This document shows, piece by piece, positions 8,820 through 18,333 of a stretch of DNA of 64,000 nucleotides. Below the pieces are notes generated by a model. The model had not been told where the DNA came from. It made no database searches and saw nothing but the letters and a program-made list of their open reading frames with translations. This DNA is from an uncultured Alistipes sp. Lineage in GTDB: Bacteria > Bacteroidota > Bacteroidia > Bacteroidales > Rikenellaceae. Position 1 is the first letter of the stretch. Each line of letters begins with the position of its first letter. The stretch lies in contig CAUDHE010000002.1 of assembly GCA_958449275.1 (NCBI GenBank), forward strand, positions 1 through 64,000, given 5' to 3'. Both the position numbers and the translations under genes were made by a program.

Positions 8820-9857
8820 ATGTTCCGATTTGCAAACGGCGAACTGCTCTATCTGCTGATCGCGGTGCCCGTGCTGGCCGCGGTCTATGCCCTCGCGGCG
8901 CGGCGGCGCAAACGTCTGGTGGCGCGTTTCGGCAATCCCGAACTCGTGCGGAGCCTCATGCCCGATTTCTCGCGGGGCCGAATCCGTCTCAAAGCCGCGC
9001 TTTTCATCGCGGCGACGGCATTGATGGCACTGGCCGCGGCACGTCCGCAGTTCGGATCGAAGCTGCGCGAGGAGAAGTCGCGCGGCGTGGAGATGATGCT
9101 GGCGGTGGACGTGTCGAACTCGATGCTGGCCGAGGATTTCGAACCCAACCGACTGGAACGCACCAAACACGCCATAGGCAAACTGTTCGACGGCTTGCAG
9201 CAGGAGCGGGTCGGCATGGTGGTCTTCGCGGGCGAACCCAAGGTGCAACTGCCCATCACTTCGGACTACCGCATGGCGCAGGCATTCGCCAAACGAATAT
9301 CGCCCTCGCTCGTGGGCGAGCAGGGAACCGCCATAGGCAAGGCGCTGCAGCAGGCCATGCTGGCCTTTTCGAGCCAAAGCGAGAAGAGCCGCGTGATAGT
9401 GCTCATAACCGACGGTGAAAACCACGAGGACGACGCCATAGAGGCGGCACGCATGGCCAAGGAGCAGGGCATACGCATCTACACCATCGGAATAGGCACG
9501 CCCGAGGGTGCGCCCATTCGCATCGGCGGCGATTTCGTGAAGGACGAGCATGGCGAAATGGTGGTGTCGAAACTCGACGAACGAATGCTGGAACAGATAG
9601 CGTCGATCACCGGCGGAGCTTACGTGCGCGCCACCAAACAGTCGATCGGGCTGGACGAGATAGTGAAGAGCATCAACGACATGGAGAAAAGCGATCTGTC
9701 CACGGTGCGGTTCGAGGAGTACAACGAACAATATCAGTATCCGTTGGCGGCGGCGTTGCTGCTGCTGTTGCTCGAAACGTTGATCCTCGACCGTCGCAAT
9801 CCGCGTCTGCGTCGTTTCAACATCTTCCGCGAGGAACGCGAGGCGGAGGAGATATGA
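8820..9857 (+). CDS. batB: VWA-domain membrane protein BatB
   Basis: 345 aa, a paralogue of the preceding BatA with the same layout: two N-terminal membrane segments, a VWA domain with MIDAS DVSNS at residues 97-101 and ITDGENHEDD, and a C-terminal membrane segment near 302-320. BatA and BatB are expected to act as a complex in the periplasm. This is the last gene of the operon, followed by two successive hairpins. No separate full-length BatD or BatE follows. Confidence 0.9.
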   Translation: MFRFANGELLYLLIAVPVLAAVYALAARRRKRLVARFGNPELVRSLMPDFSRGRIRLKAALFIAATALMALAAARPQFGSKLREEKSRGVEMMLAVDVSNSMLAEDFEPNRLERTKHAIGKLFDGLQQERVGMVVFAGEPKVQLPITSDYRMAQAFAKRISPSLVGEQGTAIGKALQQAMLAFSSQSEKSRVIVLITDGENHEDDAIEAARMAKEQGIRIYTIGIGTPEGAPIRIGGDFVKDEHGEMVVSKLDERMLEQIASITGGAYVRATKQSIGLDEIVKSINDMEKSDLSTVRFEEYNEQYQYPLAAALLLLLLETLILDRRNPRLRRFNIFREEREAEEI

Positions 9858-9894
9858 CGGCATAGCGCTGCGGCGCGAAAATCTATGCAATCGG

Positions 9895-9925
9895 GAGTCT
9901 TGCGATTTCGTAAATCGCAAGACTC
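9895..9925. repeat. Perfect 14-bp inverted repeat after batB
   Basis: GAGTCTTGCGATTT (9895-9908) and its exact complement (9912-9925) are separated by only CGT. There is no T run after it. It precedes the real terminator by about 28 bases. Confidence 0.8.
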
Positions 9926-9952
9926 GTCGTTATATACCCCGCCGATACGGCA

Positions 9953-9999
9953 AACGACCCGCGCGACGGCGCAATTGGTCGCGCAGGGCTGTCGTTTTT
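9953..9999 (+). terminator. Terminator of the Bat/MoxR operon
   Basis: Stem segments AACGAC (9953-9958) and GCGCGAC (9961-9967) pair with GTCGCGC (9978-9984) and GTCGTT (9991-9996). A TTTTT run ends the structure, and the leuS -7 element follows closely at 10013. Confidence 0.75.
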
Positions 10000-10012
10000 C
10001 GCAAATTCTCGC

Positions 10013-10020
10013 TATATTTG
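10013..10020 (+). promoter_or_regulatory. -7 element of the leuS operon
   Basis: TATATTTG lies 40 bases before the leuS ATG. No clear -33 element is visible because the upstream DNA is the terminator of the previous operon. Confidence 0.65.
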
Positions 10021-10059
10021 CAAGTTAGTTGGAATTAATCGCAAAAACATCATAACATC

Positions 10060-12816
10060 ATGGAATACGATTTCAAACAGATCGAACCCAAATGGCAGCA
10101 GCGCTGGAAAGAGCGCAAGACCTATCACGTGGAGATCGACCCCGAGCGTCCCAAATACTACGTACTCGACATGTTCCCCTATCTCTCGGGGGCGGGTCTG
10201 CATGTCGGCCACCCGCTGGGATACATCGCCTCGGACATCTACTCGCGCTACAAACGTCAGTGCGGATTCAACGTCCTGCACCCGATGGGTTACGACGCTT
10301 TCGGCCTGCCCGCCGAACAGTATGCCATTCAGACGGGACAGCATCCTGCCGTCACCACCGATCGCAACATAGCGCGTTACCGCGAACAGCTGGACAAGAT
10401 CGGATTCAGTTTCGACTGGGACCGCGAGGTGCGCACGTGCGACCCCGCCTACTACAAATGGACCCAGTGGGCTTTCCTGAAGATGTACGACAGTTACTAC
10501 TGCAACGATTCGCAAAAGGCGCGCCCGATCACGGAGCTTATCGAAGCATTCACCAAATACGGAAACGAAGGCCTGAACGCCGCCTGCACCGCCGACATCC
10601 GCTTCACGGCCGAGGAGTGGAACTCGTGGGACGAGGCGAAGCGCGAGCAGGTGTTGCAGAACTACCGTTTGGCCTATCGCGCCGACACCATGGTAAACTG
10701 GTGTCCGAAGCTCGGCACCGTGCTGGCCAACGACGAGGTGAAGGACGGACTTTCGGTGCGCGGCGGTTATCCCGTCGAGCAGAAACGCATGAAGCAATGG
10801 TCACTGCGCGTGACGGCATACGCGCAACGCATGCTCGACGGACTGGAGAGTCTCGAATGGAGCGATTCGCTGAAAGAGATACAGCGTAACTGGATCGGCC
10901 GCTCGGTAGGCGCGCAGGTATTTTTCGACGTGAAGGGCAGCGACCGCAAACTGGAGATATTCACCACGCGTCCCGACACCATTTTCGGCGTGACGTTCAT
11001 GGTCATAGCTCCCGAACACGAGTGGGTGGGCGAACTGACTACCCCCGAGAACCGTGCCGCCGTGGAGGAGTACATAGCAGAGACCAAGAAACGCTCCGAG
11101 CGCGAGCGCATAGCCGAAACGCGGCGCGTGAGCGGTGCGGCAACGGGAGCCTATGCCGTAAATCCTTTCACGGGCAAGGAGATTCCGATCTACGTTTCGG
11201 ATTACGTGTTGGCGGGATACGGAACGGGAGCCATCATGGCGGTACCGGCACACGACTCGCGCGACTACGCTTTCGCCCGTCACTTCGGACTGGAGATCAT
11301 CCCCGTGGTCGAGGGCGGCGACATCGAGAAAGAGTCTTACGACGCCAAATCGGGCAAGATGATAAACTCGGGTTTCCTCACGGGCAAGGACGTGAAGGAG
11401 GCCATTCCCGCCATGTTCGACGAGGTGGAGCGCCGCGGACTGGGCAAGAAGCTGGTTAACTATCGTTTGCGCGACGCCATATTCTCGCGCCAACGCTACT
11501 GGGGCGAGCCTTTCCCCATCTGCTACAAGGGCGATACGGCCTATCCTCTGCCCGAGGACAAGCTGCCGTTGGAGCTGCCGCCAATCGAGAACTTCGGTCC
11601 CACCGAGCAGGGCGAACCGCCCCTGGCCCGCGTAAAGGAGTGGACGAGCGACGAGGGCTATCCTTTGGAGCTATCGACCATGCCGGGCTTCGCGGGATCG
11701 TCGGCCTACTATCTGCGCTACATGGATCCGCACAACGACGAGGCGTTGGTTTCGAAAGAGGCCGACGAGTATTGGCGCAACGTCGATCTCTACGTAGGCG
11801 GCATCGAGCACGCCACGGGACACCTCATGTATTCGCGTTTCTGGAACATGTTCCTCTACGATCTGGGCTACGTGTGCGAGTCCGAGCCGTTCAAGAAACT
11901 GGTCAATCAGGGAATGATTCAGGGCCGTTCGAATTTCGTCTACCGAGTGGTGGGGACCGACAAGTTCGTTTCGGCAGGGCTGCGCTCGCAGTACGAGACG
12001 CAGGAGATACACGTCGATGTCAACATCGTGCGCAACGACCAGTTGGATCTCGACGCGTTCCGCGCATGGCGTCCCGAATTCGCCGACGCAGAATTCATCC
12101 TGGAGGACGGCAAGTACATTTGCGGCTGGGCCGTGGAGAAGATGTCGAAATCGATGTACAACGTGGTGAATCCCGACAACATCGTAGAGAACTACGGCGC
12201 CGACACGCTGCGTATGTACGAAATGTTCCTCGGTCCCGTCGAGCAGTCGAAACCGTGGGACACTAACGGCATCGACGGCGTACACAAGTTCCTGCGCAAG
12301 TTCTGGCGTCTCTATTTCGACCGCGACGGCAAGTTGGCTCTCACCGACGAGAAGCCTTCGGCCGCGGAGCTGAAGACGCTGCACAAAACCATAAAGAAGG
12401 TGCGCGAGGATATCGAAAACTTCTCATTCAACACCTCGGTGTCGGCCTTCATGATATGTCTCAACGAGCTGGGCGGCTGCCGCAAGCGCGCCGTGCTGGA
12501 GCCTCTGATCGCGCTCATCGCGCCATTCGCACCCCACATAGCCGAGGAACTGTGGGAGGCTGCGGGCCGCGAGGGTTCGGTTTGCGACGCCCCTTATCCT
12601 ACTTTCGACGAGAGCTGCATGCAGGAGAGTGCGTTCGAATACCCCGTGATGGTGAACGGCAAGCTGCGCTTCAAGCGCGAGTATCCGCTGTCGGCCACGG
12701 CGGCCGACATACAGGCATCGATCGTCGAGACCGAGGGCGCGCAAAAGTGGCTCGACGGCAAGGCGCCGAAGAAGATCATCGTAGTGCACGGCAAAATCAT
12801 CAACATAGTGATATGA
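10060..12816 (+). CDS. leuS: Leucyl-tRNA synthetase
   Basis: 918 aa, normal for bacterial LeuRS. The class I signatures are the HIGH variant HVGH (near residue 48, in [16 protein letters not shown]) and KMSKS (near residue 695, EKMSKSMYN). The CP1 editing domain is present in the middle ([14 protein letters not shown], then [13 protein letters not shown]). It charges tRNA-Leu in the cytosol. Its TGA stop overlaps the ATG of the next gene (ATGA), so a glycosidase-like lipoprotein is translated from the same message. Confidence 0.97.
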   Translation: MEYDFKQIEPKWQQRWKERKTYHVEIDPERPKYYVLDMFPYLSGAGLHVGHPLGYIASDIYSRYKRQCGFNVLHPMGYDAFGLPAEQYAIQTGQHPAVTTDRNIARYREQLDKIGFSFDWDREVRTCDPAYYKWTQWAFLKMYDSYYCNDSQKARPITELIEAFTKYGNEGLNAACTADIRFTAEEWNSWDEAKREQVLQNYRLAYRADTMVNWCPKLGTVLANDEVKDGLSVRGGYPVEQKRMKQWSLRVTAYAQRMLDGLESLEWSDSLKEIQRNWIGRSVGAQVFFDVKGSDRKLEIFTTRPDTIFGVTFMVIAPEHEWVGELTTPENRAAVEEYIAETKKRSERERIAETRRVSGAATGAYAVNPFTGKEIPIYVSDYVLAGYGTGAIMAVPAHDSRDYAFARHFGLEIIPVVEGGDIEKESYDAKSGKMINSGFLTGKDVKEAIPAMFDEVERRGLGKKLVNYRLRDAIFSRQRYWGEPFPICYKGDTAYPLPEDKLPLELPPIENFGPTEQGEPPLARVKEWTSDEGYPLELSTMPGFAGSSAYYLRYMDPHNDEALVSKEADEYWRNVDLYVGGIEHATGHLMYSRFWNMFLYDLGYVCESEPFKKLVNQGMIQGRSNFVYRVVGTDKFVSAGLRSQYETQEIHVDVNIVRNDQLDLDAFRAWRPEFADAEFILEDGKYICGWAVEKMSKSMYNVVNPDNIVENYGADTLRMYEMFLGPVEQSKPWDTNGIDGVHKFLRKFWRLYFDRDGKLALTDEKPSAAELKTLHKTIKKVREDIENFSFNTSVSAFMICLNELGGCRKRAVLEPLIALIAPFAPHIAEELWEAAGREGSVCDAPYPTFDESCMQESAFEYPVMVNGKLRFKREYPLSATAADIQASIVETEGAQKWLDGKAPKKIIVVHGKIINIVI

Positions 12817-14099
12817 TTATGAAACCCATGTCATTGCTCGCCGTCGTCGCGGCGTGTGCGGCGGCGCTGACCGTATCGTGCGGCCGCGTGGCCGAGACGG
12901 CGGGCGGAAAGCCCAAATATCTGTGGATCGACGCCACGGCCAACTTCAAACGCATGTCGCAGCGCGACTCGGTGGATTACTATCTCGACAAGGCCCGCGA
13001 GGCGGGGTTCAACCGCATAGTGGTGGACGTCCGTCCGGTCGAAGGCGAGGCGCTGTACCGCAGCGACGTGTTGCCCGCAATGGAGGAATCGGGCGGTCTG
13101 CGCCCCGAACGCGATTGGGACTATCTGCAATACTTCATCGACGCGGCGCATGCGCGGGGTATGAAAGTCACGGCGGGAACCACTCTTTTTCCCGCAGGTT
13201 CGCCCGTATGGCGCAAAGGCCCCGCCTACTACGATCCCAATCCCTTCGAGGGGCGTACGTGCGTGGAGTATACTCCGCAGGGAATGGTCGACATAAAGGA
13301 TCAGCCCGACAAGGTGGCGGCGTTCCTTAACCCCGCCATGCCCGAGAATCAGGAGTATGCGCTCGAATTCGTGCGCGAGATAGTCGAGCGGTACGACATC
13401 GACGGCTATTCGCTCGATTACTGCCGCTATCCCGACATGTTCGGCGATTTCTCCGATTTCTCGCGCCGCGACTTCGAACGTTATATCGGCGCCGAGGTGG
13501 AGCGATGGCCCGAAGATATCTTCTCGTTCGACGCCGAGGGCGGCGTAGTCGCCGGCAAGCACTACCGTGCGTGGTGGAGCTACCGTGCCGCCGTGATAAG
13601 CGATTTCATCGGCCGCGTGCGCGACGAGATAAAGAGTCTGAAGCCCGAGACCGAAGTGGTATACTGGGCCGCGTCGTGGATCTACGGCATGTACGGCACG
13701 GCACAGAACTGGGCCAGCCCCCGCCATGCCCTGCATGTCGACCCCTACACCGACGTGTGGTGCGATGAGAACTACATGCGCGCGGGCTTCGCCGACCGTA
13801 TCGACGCATTCATGCTGGGAGCCTATTTGGAACGCATATTCGGGTTGGACGACCGCGAGTCGATAGAGTACTTGATAGTACGTGCCAAGAATCTCATAAA
13901 GGACGACTGCCGCATGTATGCCACCATCTACGCGCTGAACCACGAATACAACATCGAGGATGCCGTCTACGTCTGTCTGCGCGACAGCGAGGGGCTGATG
14001 GTGTTCGACATATGTCAGGTGATCGGCTTCGATTTGTGGGACGACATACGCCGCGGCATCGAACGCGCCGAACCCGAGTTGCGCGGCACGTGGCGATAA
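12813..14099 (+). CDS. Glycosidase-like lipoprotein (GHL10 / GH10-like TIM barrel)
   Basis: 428 aa. A lipoprotein signal peptide ends TVSC (Cys at residue 23). It is followed by a TIM-barrel-like domain that opens with [11 protein letters not shown] and carries [17 protein letters not shown] and [14 protein letters not shown], typical of the glycosyl-hydrolase-like 10 family. The family binds or cleaves polysaccharide, and the substrate here is unknown. The ATG at 12813 overlaps the leuS stop, and an in-frame ATG at 12819 is equally possible. The stop is only four bases from the stop of the convergent MATE gene. Confidence 0.8.
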   Translation: MIMKPMSLLAVVAACAAALTVSCGRVAETAGGKPKYLWIDATANFKRMSQRDSVDYYLDKAREAGFNRIVVDVRPVEGEALYRSDVLPAMEESGGLRPERDWDYLQYFIDAAHARGMKVTAGTTLFPAGSPVWRKGPAYYDPNPFEGRTCVEYTPQGMVDIKDQPDKVAAFLNPAMPENQEYALEFVREIVERYDIDGYSLDYCRYPDMFGDFSDFSRRDFERYIGAEVERWPEDIFSFDAEGGVVAGKHYRAWWSYRAAVISDFIGRVRDEIKSLKPETEVVYWAASWIYGMYGTAQNWASPRHALHVDPYTDVWCDENYMRAGFADRIDAFMLGAYLERIFGLDDRESIEYLIVRAKNLIKDDCRMYATIYALNHEYNIEDAVYVCLRDSEGLMVFDICQVIGFDLWDDIRRGIERAEPELRGTWR

Positions 14100-14103
14100 C
14101 TGC

Positions 14104-15462
14104 TCAGACGGTTCGGTTTCTGCCGCACGACAACATGTGGCGGCAGGCTATGACCGCTGTCGTCAGCATCTCCGACACGGGCATTGCGAGCCATATCCCC
14201 GCCGTGCCGATAATTTCGGGCAACAGCACGAACGCCGGAGCCAAGAATACGAATCCTCGCAGCACGGCGAATGCCGTAGCGGGGATCACGCGCTCCAGAC
14301 TTTGGTTGTAGCCTATTATCGTCAGATTGGATATGAAAAATACGAATCCCGTGGCGAACAGCGGCAGGCCGTCTATGGCTATGCGGGCCGCCGCATCGTC
14401 GGGCTGGAGGAAAAGCCCCGCAAGCTGACGCGGAAACAGCATGAATACGGCCATACTCGCAGTGCCGCACAGCACGGCCGTAAACAGCGCAATGCGCCCC
14501 GCGGAACTCACGCGCACACGGTCGCCGATCCCGAAATTATAGCTTATGATGGGCTGTGCCGACTGTGCTATCGCGTTTCCGACCATGAATGCGAACGGTG
14601 CGTAGTAGCATGCTATGCCGAACGCACCCACGCCGTCGTCGCCCAAATAGCGCATGAAAGCGCGGTTTCCCATAAACATAAGCATGGCCATAGTCAACTC
14701 GCCGAGCATGGCCGACGAACCTATGCGGCACTGATATCCCAGATTGCGAAGCGACAGACGCATGCTTTTCGCACTCCATTTCACCCTCTCGGGCCGCATG
14801 GTGCGGGCGAAGAGCAGCAGATACCCCATAGCCATCGTACCTCCTGCGGCGCAACTGAGCGATGTGGCGAACGCCGCGCCGCGCACACCCCAGTCGAGCG
14901 GAAAAATGAACACGTAGTCGAGCACGACGTTTAGAACCGCCGATATCATACTGCACCACATGGCCACTTTCGGCGCACCGTCTATGCGTATGATGAACAG
15001 CGCGACCGCTATCCACATGTTGAATACCATCGACGGCATAAACCACCGCATATAGTCGAGCACCTGCGGCATCAGACTCTGCGAAGCCCCCAGCGCGAGC
15101 GCAACGGGACGCGCGAAGAGCATTACGAGAGTCGTGACGACCACGGTGACGAGGCTCACGAACGTCAGAGCCTGCGTTACGTTCATGCGTGCCGCCTTGA
15201 GGCGTCCCCGCCCCGAATGGACAGCTACCACCACCGAGCAACCGGTGCCGACCATAAGTCCGAATCCCGTGAATATCATCAGCAGGGGAATGCAGATATT
15301 GACTGCGGCGATTCCGTCGCTGCCGACGCCGTGCCCCACGAAGATGCCGTCGATGGCCGTCACGGCCGAAATGCTCAGCATGCCCAGCAGCGTGGGGATG
15401 AACAGCCGACGGAAAAGTTCGGCCACTTTCACCGTACCGAAATCGATAGTGTCTCTCTCCAT
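14104..15462 (-). CDS. MATE-family multidrug/Na+ efflux transporter
   Basis: 452 aa with about twelve hydrophobic segments. It begins with the MATE-type LFRRLFIPTLLGMLSISAVT and GIFVGHGVGSDGIAAVNICI, and a second internal MatE repeat follows. MATE proteins export cationic drugs or metabolites in exchange for Na+ or H+. The ATG at 15462 is chosen over 15507 because a complete promoter (15505-15536) overlaps the upstream candidate. Convergent with the leuS operon. Confidence 0.9.
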   Translation of the reverse strand: MERDTIDFGTVKVAELFRRLFIPTLLGMLSISAVTAIDGIFVGHGVGSDGIAAVNICIPLLMIFTGFGLMVGTGCSVVVAVHSGRGRLKAARMNVTQALTFVSLVTVVVTTLVMLFARPVALALGASQSLMPQVLDYMRWFMPSMVFNMWIAVALFIIRIDGAPKVAMWCSMISAVLNVVLDYVFIFPLDWGVRGAAFATSLSCAAGGTMAMGYLLLFARTMRPERVKWSAKSMRLSLRNLGYQCRIGSSAMLGELTMAMLMFMGNRAFMRYLGDDGVGAFGIACYYAPFAFMVGNAIAQSAQPIISYNFGIGDRVRVSSAGRIALFTAVLCGTASMAVFMLFPRQLAGLFLQPDDAAARIAIDGLPLFATGFVFFISNLTIIGYNQSLERVIPATAFAVLRGFVFLAPAFVLLPEIIGTAGIWLAMPVSEMLTTAVIACRHMLSCGRNRTV

Positions 15463-15504
15463 AATTCTATTCTCAAGTTCAGGTTTCTCTATTTTGCGGC
15501 GCGG

Positions 15505-15536
15505 CAAATATATGTTTTATTTCATGGTTTGTCAAA
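15505..15536 (-). promoter_or_regulatory. Promoter of the MATE transporter gene
   Basis: Minus strand: -7 TATATTTG at 15505-15512 and -33 TTTG at 15533-15536, spacer 20 bases. This leaves a leader of about 35 bases. Confidence 0.75.
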
Positions 15537-15577
15537 CGATTTTTCTTATCAAAAATATATTTTCATAAGCGGAGTTA

Positions 15578-15586
15578 CCCCCCCCC
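15578..15586. repeat. Run of nine C (G on the minus strand)
   Basis: A homopolymeric C9 tract lies in the intergenic region between the MATE and GlsB genes, 42 bases upstream of the -33 element of the MATE promoter. Confidence 0.95.
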
Positions 15587-15652
15587 TGCAATTACGCTCA
15601 AACAGCTGTATAACAATAATATAATAGCTATCATGCCGACTCGCCGACGGAC

Positions 15653-15689
15653 AAAAAAAACAGTCCGCCGCGCGAGTGGCGACAGACTG
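15653..15689 (-). terminator. Terminator after the GlsB-type gene
   Basis: On the minus strand CAGTC plus CGCC pair with GGCG plus GACTG, with a three-base bulge on one side. A run of eight T (15653-15660) follows. Confidence 0.75.
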
Positions 15690-15753
15690 CCCGCATCGCA
15701 CGGCGATGTCGAATTTCGAAATGTAAATGTTGTAAGCGCGCCTACGGATATCC

Positions 15754-16011
15754 CTATACCGTCGTCTTTTTTGCGGGGCGTATCAGCGATACGATCCACA
15801 ACAGCACCACGGCGCCGATTATCGAGCATATAATGCTGCCGAACGTGCTTGCGGGTACCCAGCCGAACCACGAAAAAATCCAGCCGCCGAGCAATCCGCC
15901 CACCAGGCCGACGATAAGATTGATAATGAGACCCGACCCGCCTCCTCGGACGATCAGGTTGGCGATCCAGCCTGCGAAAAGGCCGATCAGCAAGTACCAT
16001 AAAAAGAACAT
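15754..16011 (-). CDS. GlsB/YeaQ/YmgE-family stress-response membrane protein
   Basis: 85 aa, with three hydrophobic segments (about 2-20, 27-48 and 56-77) separated by Gly-rich turns (GWIANLIVRGGGSG, VGGLLGGWIF). This is the transglycosylase-associated-protein pattern of GlsB/YeaQ. These tiny inner-membrane proteins are linked to general stress response. The start at 16011 (MFFLWYLLIG) gives the usual family length. The frame is open further upstream into the tRNA region, which is not coding. Confidence 0.88.
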   Translation of the reverse strand: MFFLWYLLIGLFAGWIANLIVRGGGSGLIINLIVGLVGGLLGGWIFSWFGWVPASTFGSIICSIIGAVVLLWIVSLIRPAKKTTV

Positions 16012-16248
16012 ACGAAAAACACTTAAAAGGTTATCCAATTGTTTTGTCGACCTTACCCCTGCAAAAACGATACCCCTTTTCCCTCGGCCGCAGCAGCCGG
16101 TCCTGTTTCGGCCTCGGACCGCGATCTGCAAATATCCCATGCGAGCAATGGAGGCCATAGCGTCGTACGGTTCGCCGCGAGACTCGCGGGGGAGGGCGAT
16201 CATCGGGCTGCAAATGAGGAGACGAAGCGGGAAAATATCTAAAACGAA

Positions 16249-16273
16249 AAAGCGACCGTTCTTCGGTCGCTTT
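16249..16273 (-). terminator. Terminator of the tRNA-Glu gene
   Basis: A 10-bp perfect stem (AAAGCGACCG with its complement) with a 5-base loop leads into TTTTTCG on the minus strand. It begins immediately at the tRNA CCA end. Confidence 0.85.
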
Positions 16274-16347
16274 GGTAGTGGATAGGGGATTCGAACCCCT
16301 ATGTCATGCGTGAGAGGCATGTATCCTAGCCCTTAGATGAATCCACC
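16273..16347 (-). tRNA. tRNA-Glu (anticodon CTC)
   Basis: 75 nt including an encoded CCA. The acceptor strands GGTGGAT and ATCCACT pair (first pair G-T). The anticodon stem CATGC/GCATG encloses the loop CTCTCAC, anticodon CTC. The T arm is AGGGG-TTCGAAT-CCCCT. The layout aligns with bacterial tRNA-Glu. A full promoter and a terminator flank it, so it is an independent unit. Confidence 0.93.
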
Positions 16348-16361
16348 ATGATTTTATGCTG

Positions 16362-16392
16362 CAAAGATAGGGCAAAAAATATTATCTGCAAA
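16362..16392 (-). promoter_or_regulatory. Promoter of tRNA-Glu
   Basis: Minus strand: -7 TATCTTTG at 16362-16369 and -33 TTTG at 16389-16392, spacer 19. The tRNA 5' end lies 15 bases downstream. Confidence 0.8.
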
Positions 16393-16468
16393 TTTTTCGC
16401 ACAAAAAAATGATATTTTTTACAATATTGCCTCTCAGCCGAGGCAATGGAGGCCCACAGTAATAAAAA

Positions 16469-16500
16469 ATCGAGGTCGTCCCACGTGGGGCGACCTCGAT
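16469..16500 (-). terminator. Terminator of the OmpA/TPR lipoprotein gene
   Basis: A 14-bp stem (16469-16482 with 16487-16500, one G-T pair) with loop ACGT is followed by TTTTTT on the minus strand, 24 bases after the stop. Confidence 0.92.
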
Positions 16501-16523
16501 AGATGATTTTTCCGAAACGCAGT

Positions 16524-18278
16524 TTAGAGCTTGAATCCGCCTGCGAAAAGGTTCGAAAGATTCACATCCTTGGCAGCCTTGGCGGCGAGCGACGAATCCT
16601 TCGAAATCGCGCTGCGGAGCTGCGTCTTGGCAGTCTCCAGATCGCCCTCTTTCGATGCTATCACGGCGCGCAGATAGTCGGCCTTGGCCGAGGTATCCGA
16701 CGACAGAGCCTTCTTGGCCGCAGTCAAGTCGTTGTTCATCGTGTTGGCGATGGCGGCATTGTAGCCCGTGAGGGTCGAGGCTGCGGGGCTGTAGTTGCCC
16801 TGAGCGGCGGCGATCATCGACTTGGTTTTGGCATCGGCTGCGGCGGCATACTGCTGAGCTTTCGTAACGTTGCCGTTGGCAAGGTTGGCCAAAGCGAGGT
16901 TGCTGTTGATCTCGTTGTTGTTGAGACCCAACTGAGCGGCCTTCTCGTAAGCGGCCAGAGCCTTGGCGTTCTCGCCCAGCGAGGCGTAAACCACGCCGAG
17001 ATTGTTGTATGCGCGGGCGTCGTTGAACTTCTTGGCGGCATACTCCAGCACGGCAGCCTTGGCTTTGGCGTCGGTCAGGACGCTCTCGGCCATGTAAAGC
17101 AGCTCCTCGTCGGTCAACTCGTCCAGACGGCCCGAGTTGATCAGAGCGGCCATTTCGGCGTCGGTCTTACCCTTGATGTCAGTGCTGTTCACCAGCTGCG
17201 CGCGGCGCAGTTTGGGAAGGATCTCCTTCTTCAGCTCGGTGAATACGGCCGACATGTTCTTGATCTCAGACTCGCGCTGCGACGACGAATCGTAACGGCG
17301 CAGAACCTGAAGAATGATATCCTTATCCTCGATGTCCGAAGCGGCTACCAACTCCTGGAATCCCTCCCAGTCCTCGCCGTAAGAGGCTACGTCGAGATCC
17401 ATACCGGTGTCCTTGAGCAGTTTGTCGGCAGTCTTCTTACCCGACTTCGAACGGGCATTCGAAAGGTTGTCGTTGAATTTCTCGGGACCGTCGGGCGAAG
17501 CGTAACCGTTCACATAGAGCTTCTGCGTAGCGCGATCGTTGGCCTGAGTCTCCACGACATTGCGCTTGAACGACTTCAGATCCTCGCTGTTGGCAGCCTT
17601 GTTCGACACGGTAGCCGAGTTGATGGCGTACATGATGTCGGCTTTGGTAACCACGGTGGTCACGTTCTTGTAGTTGTTGGCCGTATTCGACATTACGGCA
17701 GCGTAGTCCAGATCGCTCTGGAGCGTGTTGACGCCCTTGGCGACGGGAAGCGAGAATGCCTTCTTCACTGCCTGTGCCTCCTGACCGCCTGCGGCCAGAG
17801 CCTGCTGCTCAAGCTTACCTGCCAGAGCACCCGTGTTGGCGTTCACCAGAGTGAAGGTCTTGCACTTGCCCGAAGGACACTTGACCTCGACGAGCAGACG
17901 CAGTTCGCTCTTGGCCATGCGTGCGTCGTAGGGGAACTCCACATGCTGGGTGAACGTGCCGCCCATGGCATTATCCACCACGGTGTAGTTGTCGTTCACC
18001 TTGGTACCCTGAAAATACTTGGCAGCACCCTCGACGATACCGCCCTCGAACACCATGACGGGGGTAACCTTCAGCACGGCTTTCTTGTTGTAGTACTTGG
18101 CGGGGAAGTTGACCGTGATGTCGGCCTCGACCTTGCCGTTGTTGAGCGCCAGAACGTCGGGAGTGCAGGCTACGGTCACCTGATCCTGTTTCTTGGCCAT
18201 CTTGCCGAAGCAGTTGCAACCCGTCAAAGCGAGCGATGCGGCTGCCGCGATAATCATTAACTTCAATGAGTTTTTCAT
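16524..18278 (-). CDS. OmpA-like domain plus TPR lipoprotein
   Basis: 584 aa. The lipobox LTGC has its Cys at residue 21. The N-terminal third is beta-rich. An OmpA-type peptidoglycan-binding segment is visible near residues 250-285 (YVNGYASPDGPEKFNDNLSN, then ARSKSGKKTADKLLKD). The C-terminal 200 residues are alpha-helical with TPR-like repeats (ARAYNNLGVVYASLGENAKA, then LAAYEKAAQLG). It probably sits in the outer membrane and grips peptidoglycan. It lies 55 bases downstream of pnp on the same strand. I see no separate promoter in that gap, so it may be read from the pnp transcript. Confidence 0.82.
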   Translation of the reverse strand: MKNSLKLMIIAAAASLALTGCNCFGKMAKKQDQVTVACTPDVLALNNGKVEADITVNFPAKYYNKKAVLKVTPVMVFEGGIVEGAAKYFQGTKVNDNYTVVDNAMGGTFTQHVEFPYDARMAKSELRLLVEVKCPSGKCKTFTLVNANTGALAGKLEQQALAAGGQEAQAVKKAFSLPVAKGVNTLQSDLDYAAVMSNTANNYKNVTTVVTKADIMYAINSATVSNKAANSEDLKSFKRNVVETQANDRATQKLYVNGYASPDGPEKFNDNLSNARSKSGKKTADKLLKDTGMDLDVASYGEDWEGFQELVAASDIEDKDIILQVLRRYDSSSQRESEIKNMSAVFTELKKEILPKLRRAQLVNSTDIKGKTDAEMAALINSGRLDELTDEELLYMAESVLTDAKAKAAVLEYAAKKFNDARAYNNLGVVYASLGENAKALAAYEKAAQLGLNNNEINSNLALANLANGNVTKAQQYAAAADAKTKSMIAAAQGNYSPAASTLTGYNAAIANTMNNDLTAAKKALSSDTSAKADYLRAVIASKEGDLETAKTQLRSAISKDSSLAAKAAKDVNLSNLFAGGFKL

Positions 18279-18333
18279 GATGATATTACAATTTAACGTT
18301 TAATAAAGTCTCTTCATCGACAGTCGGGCTCCG

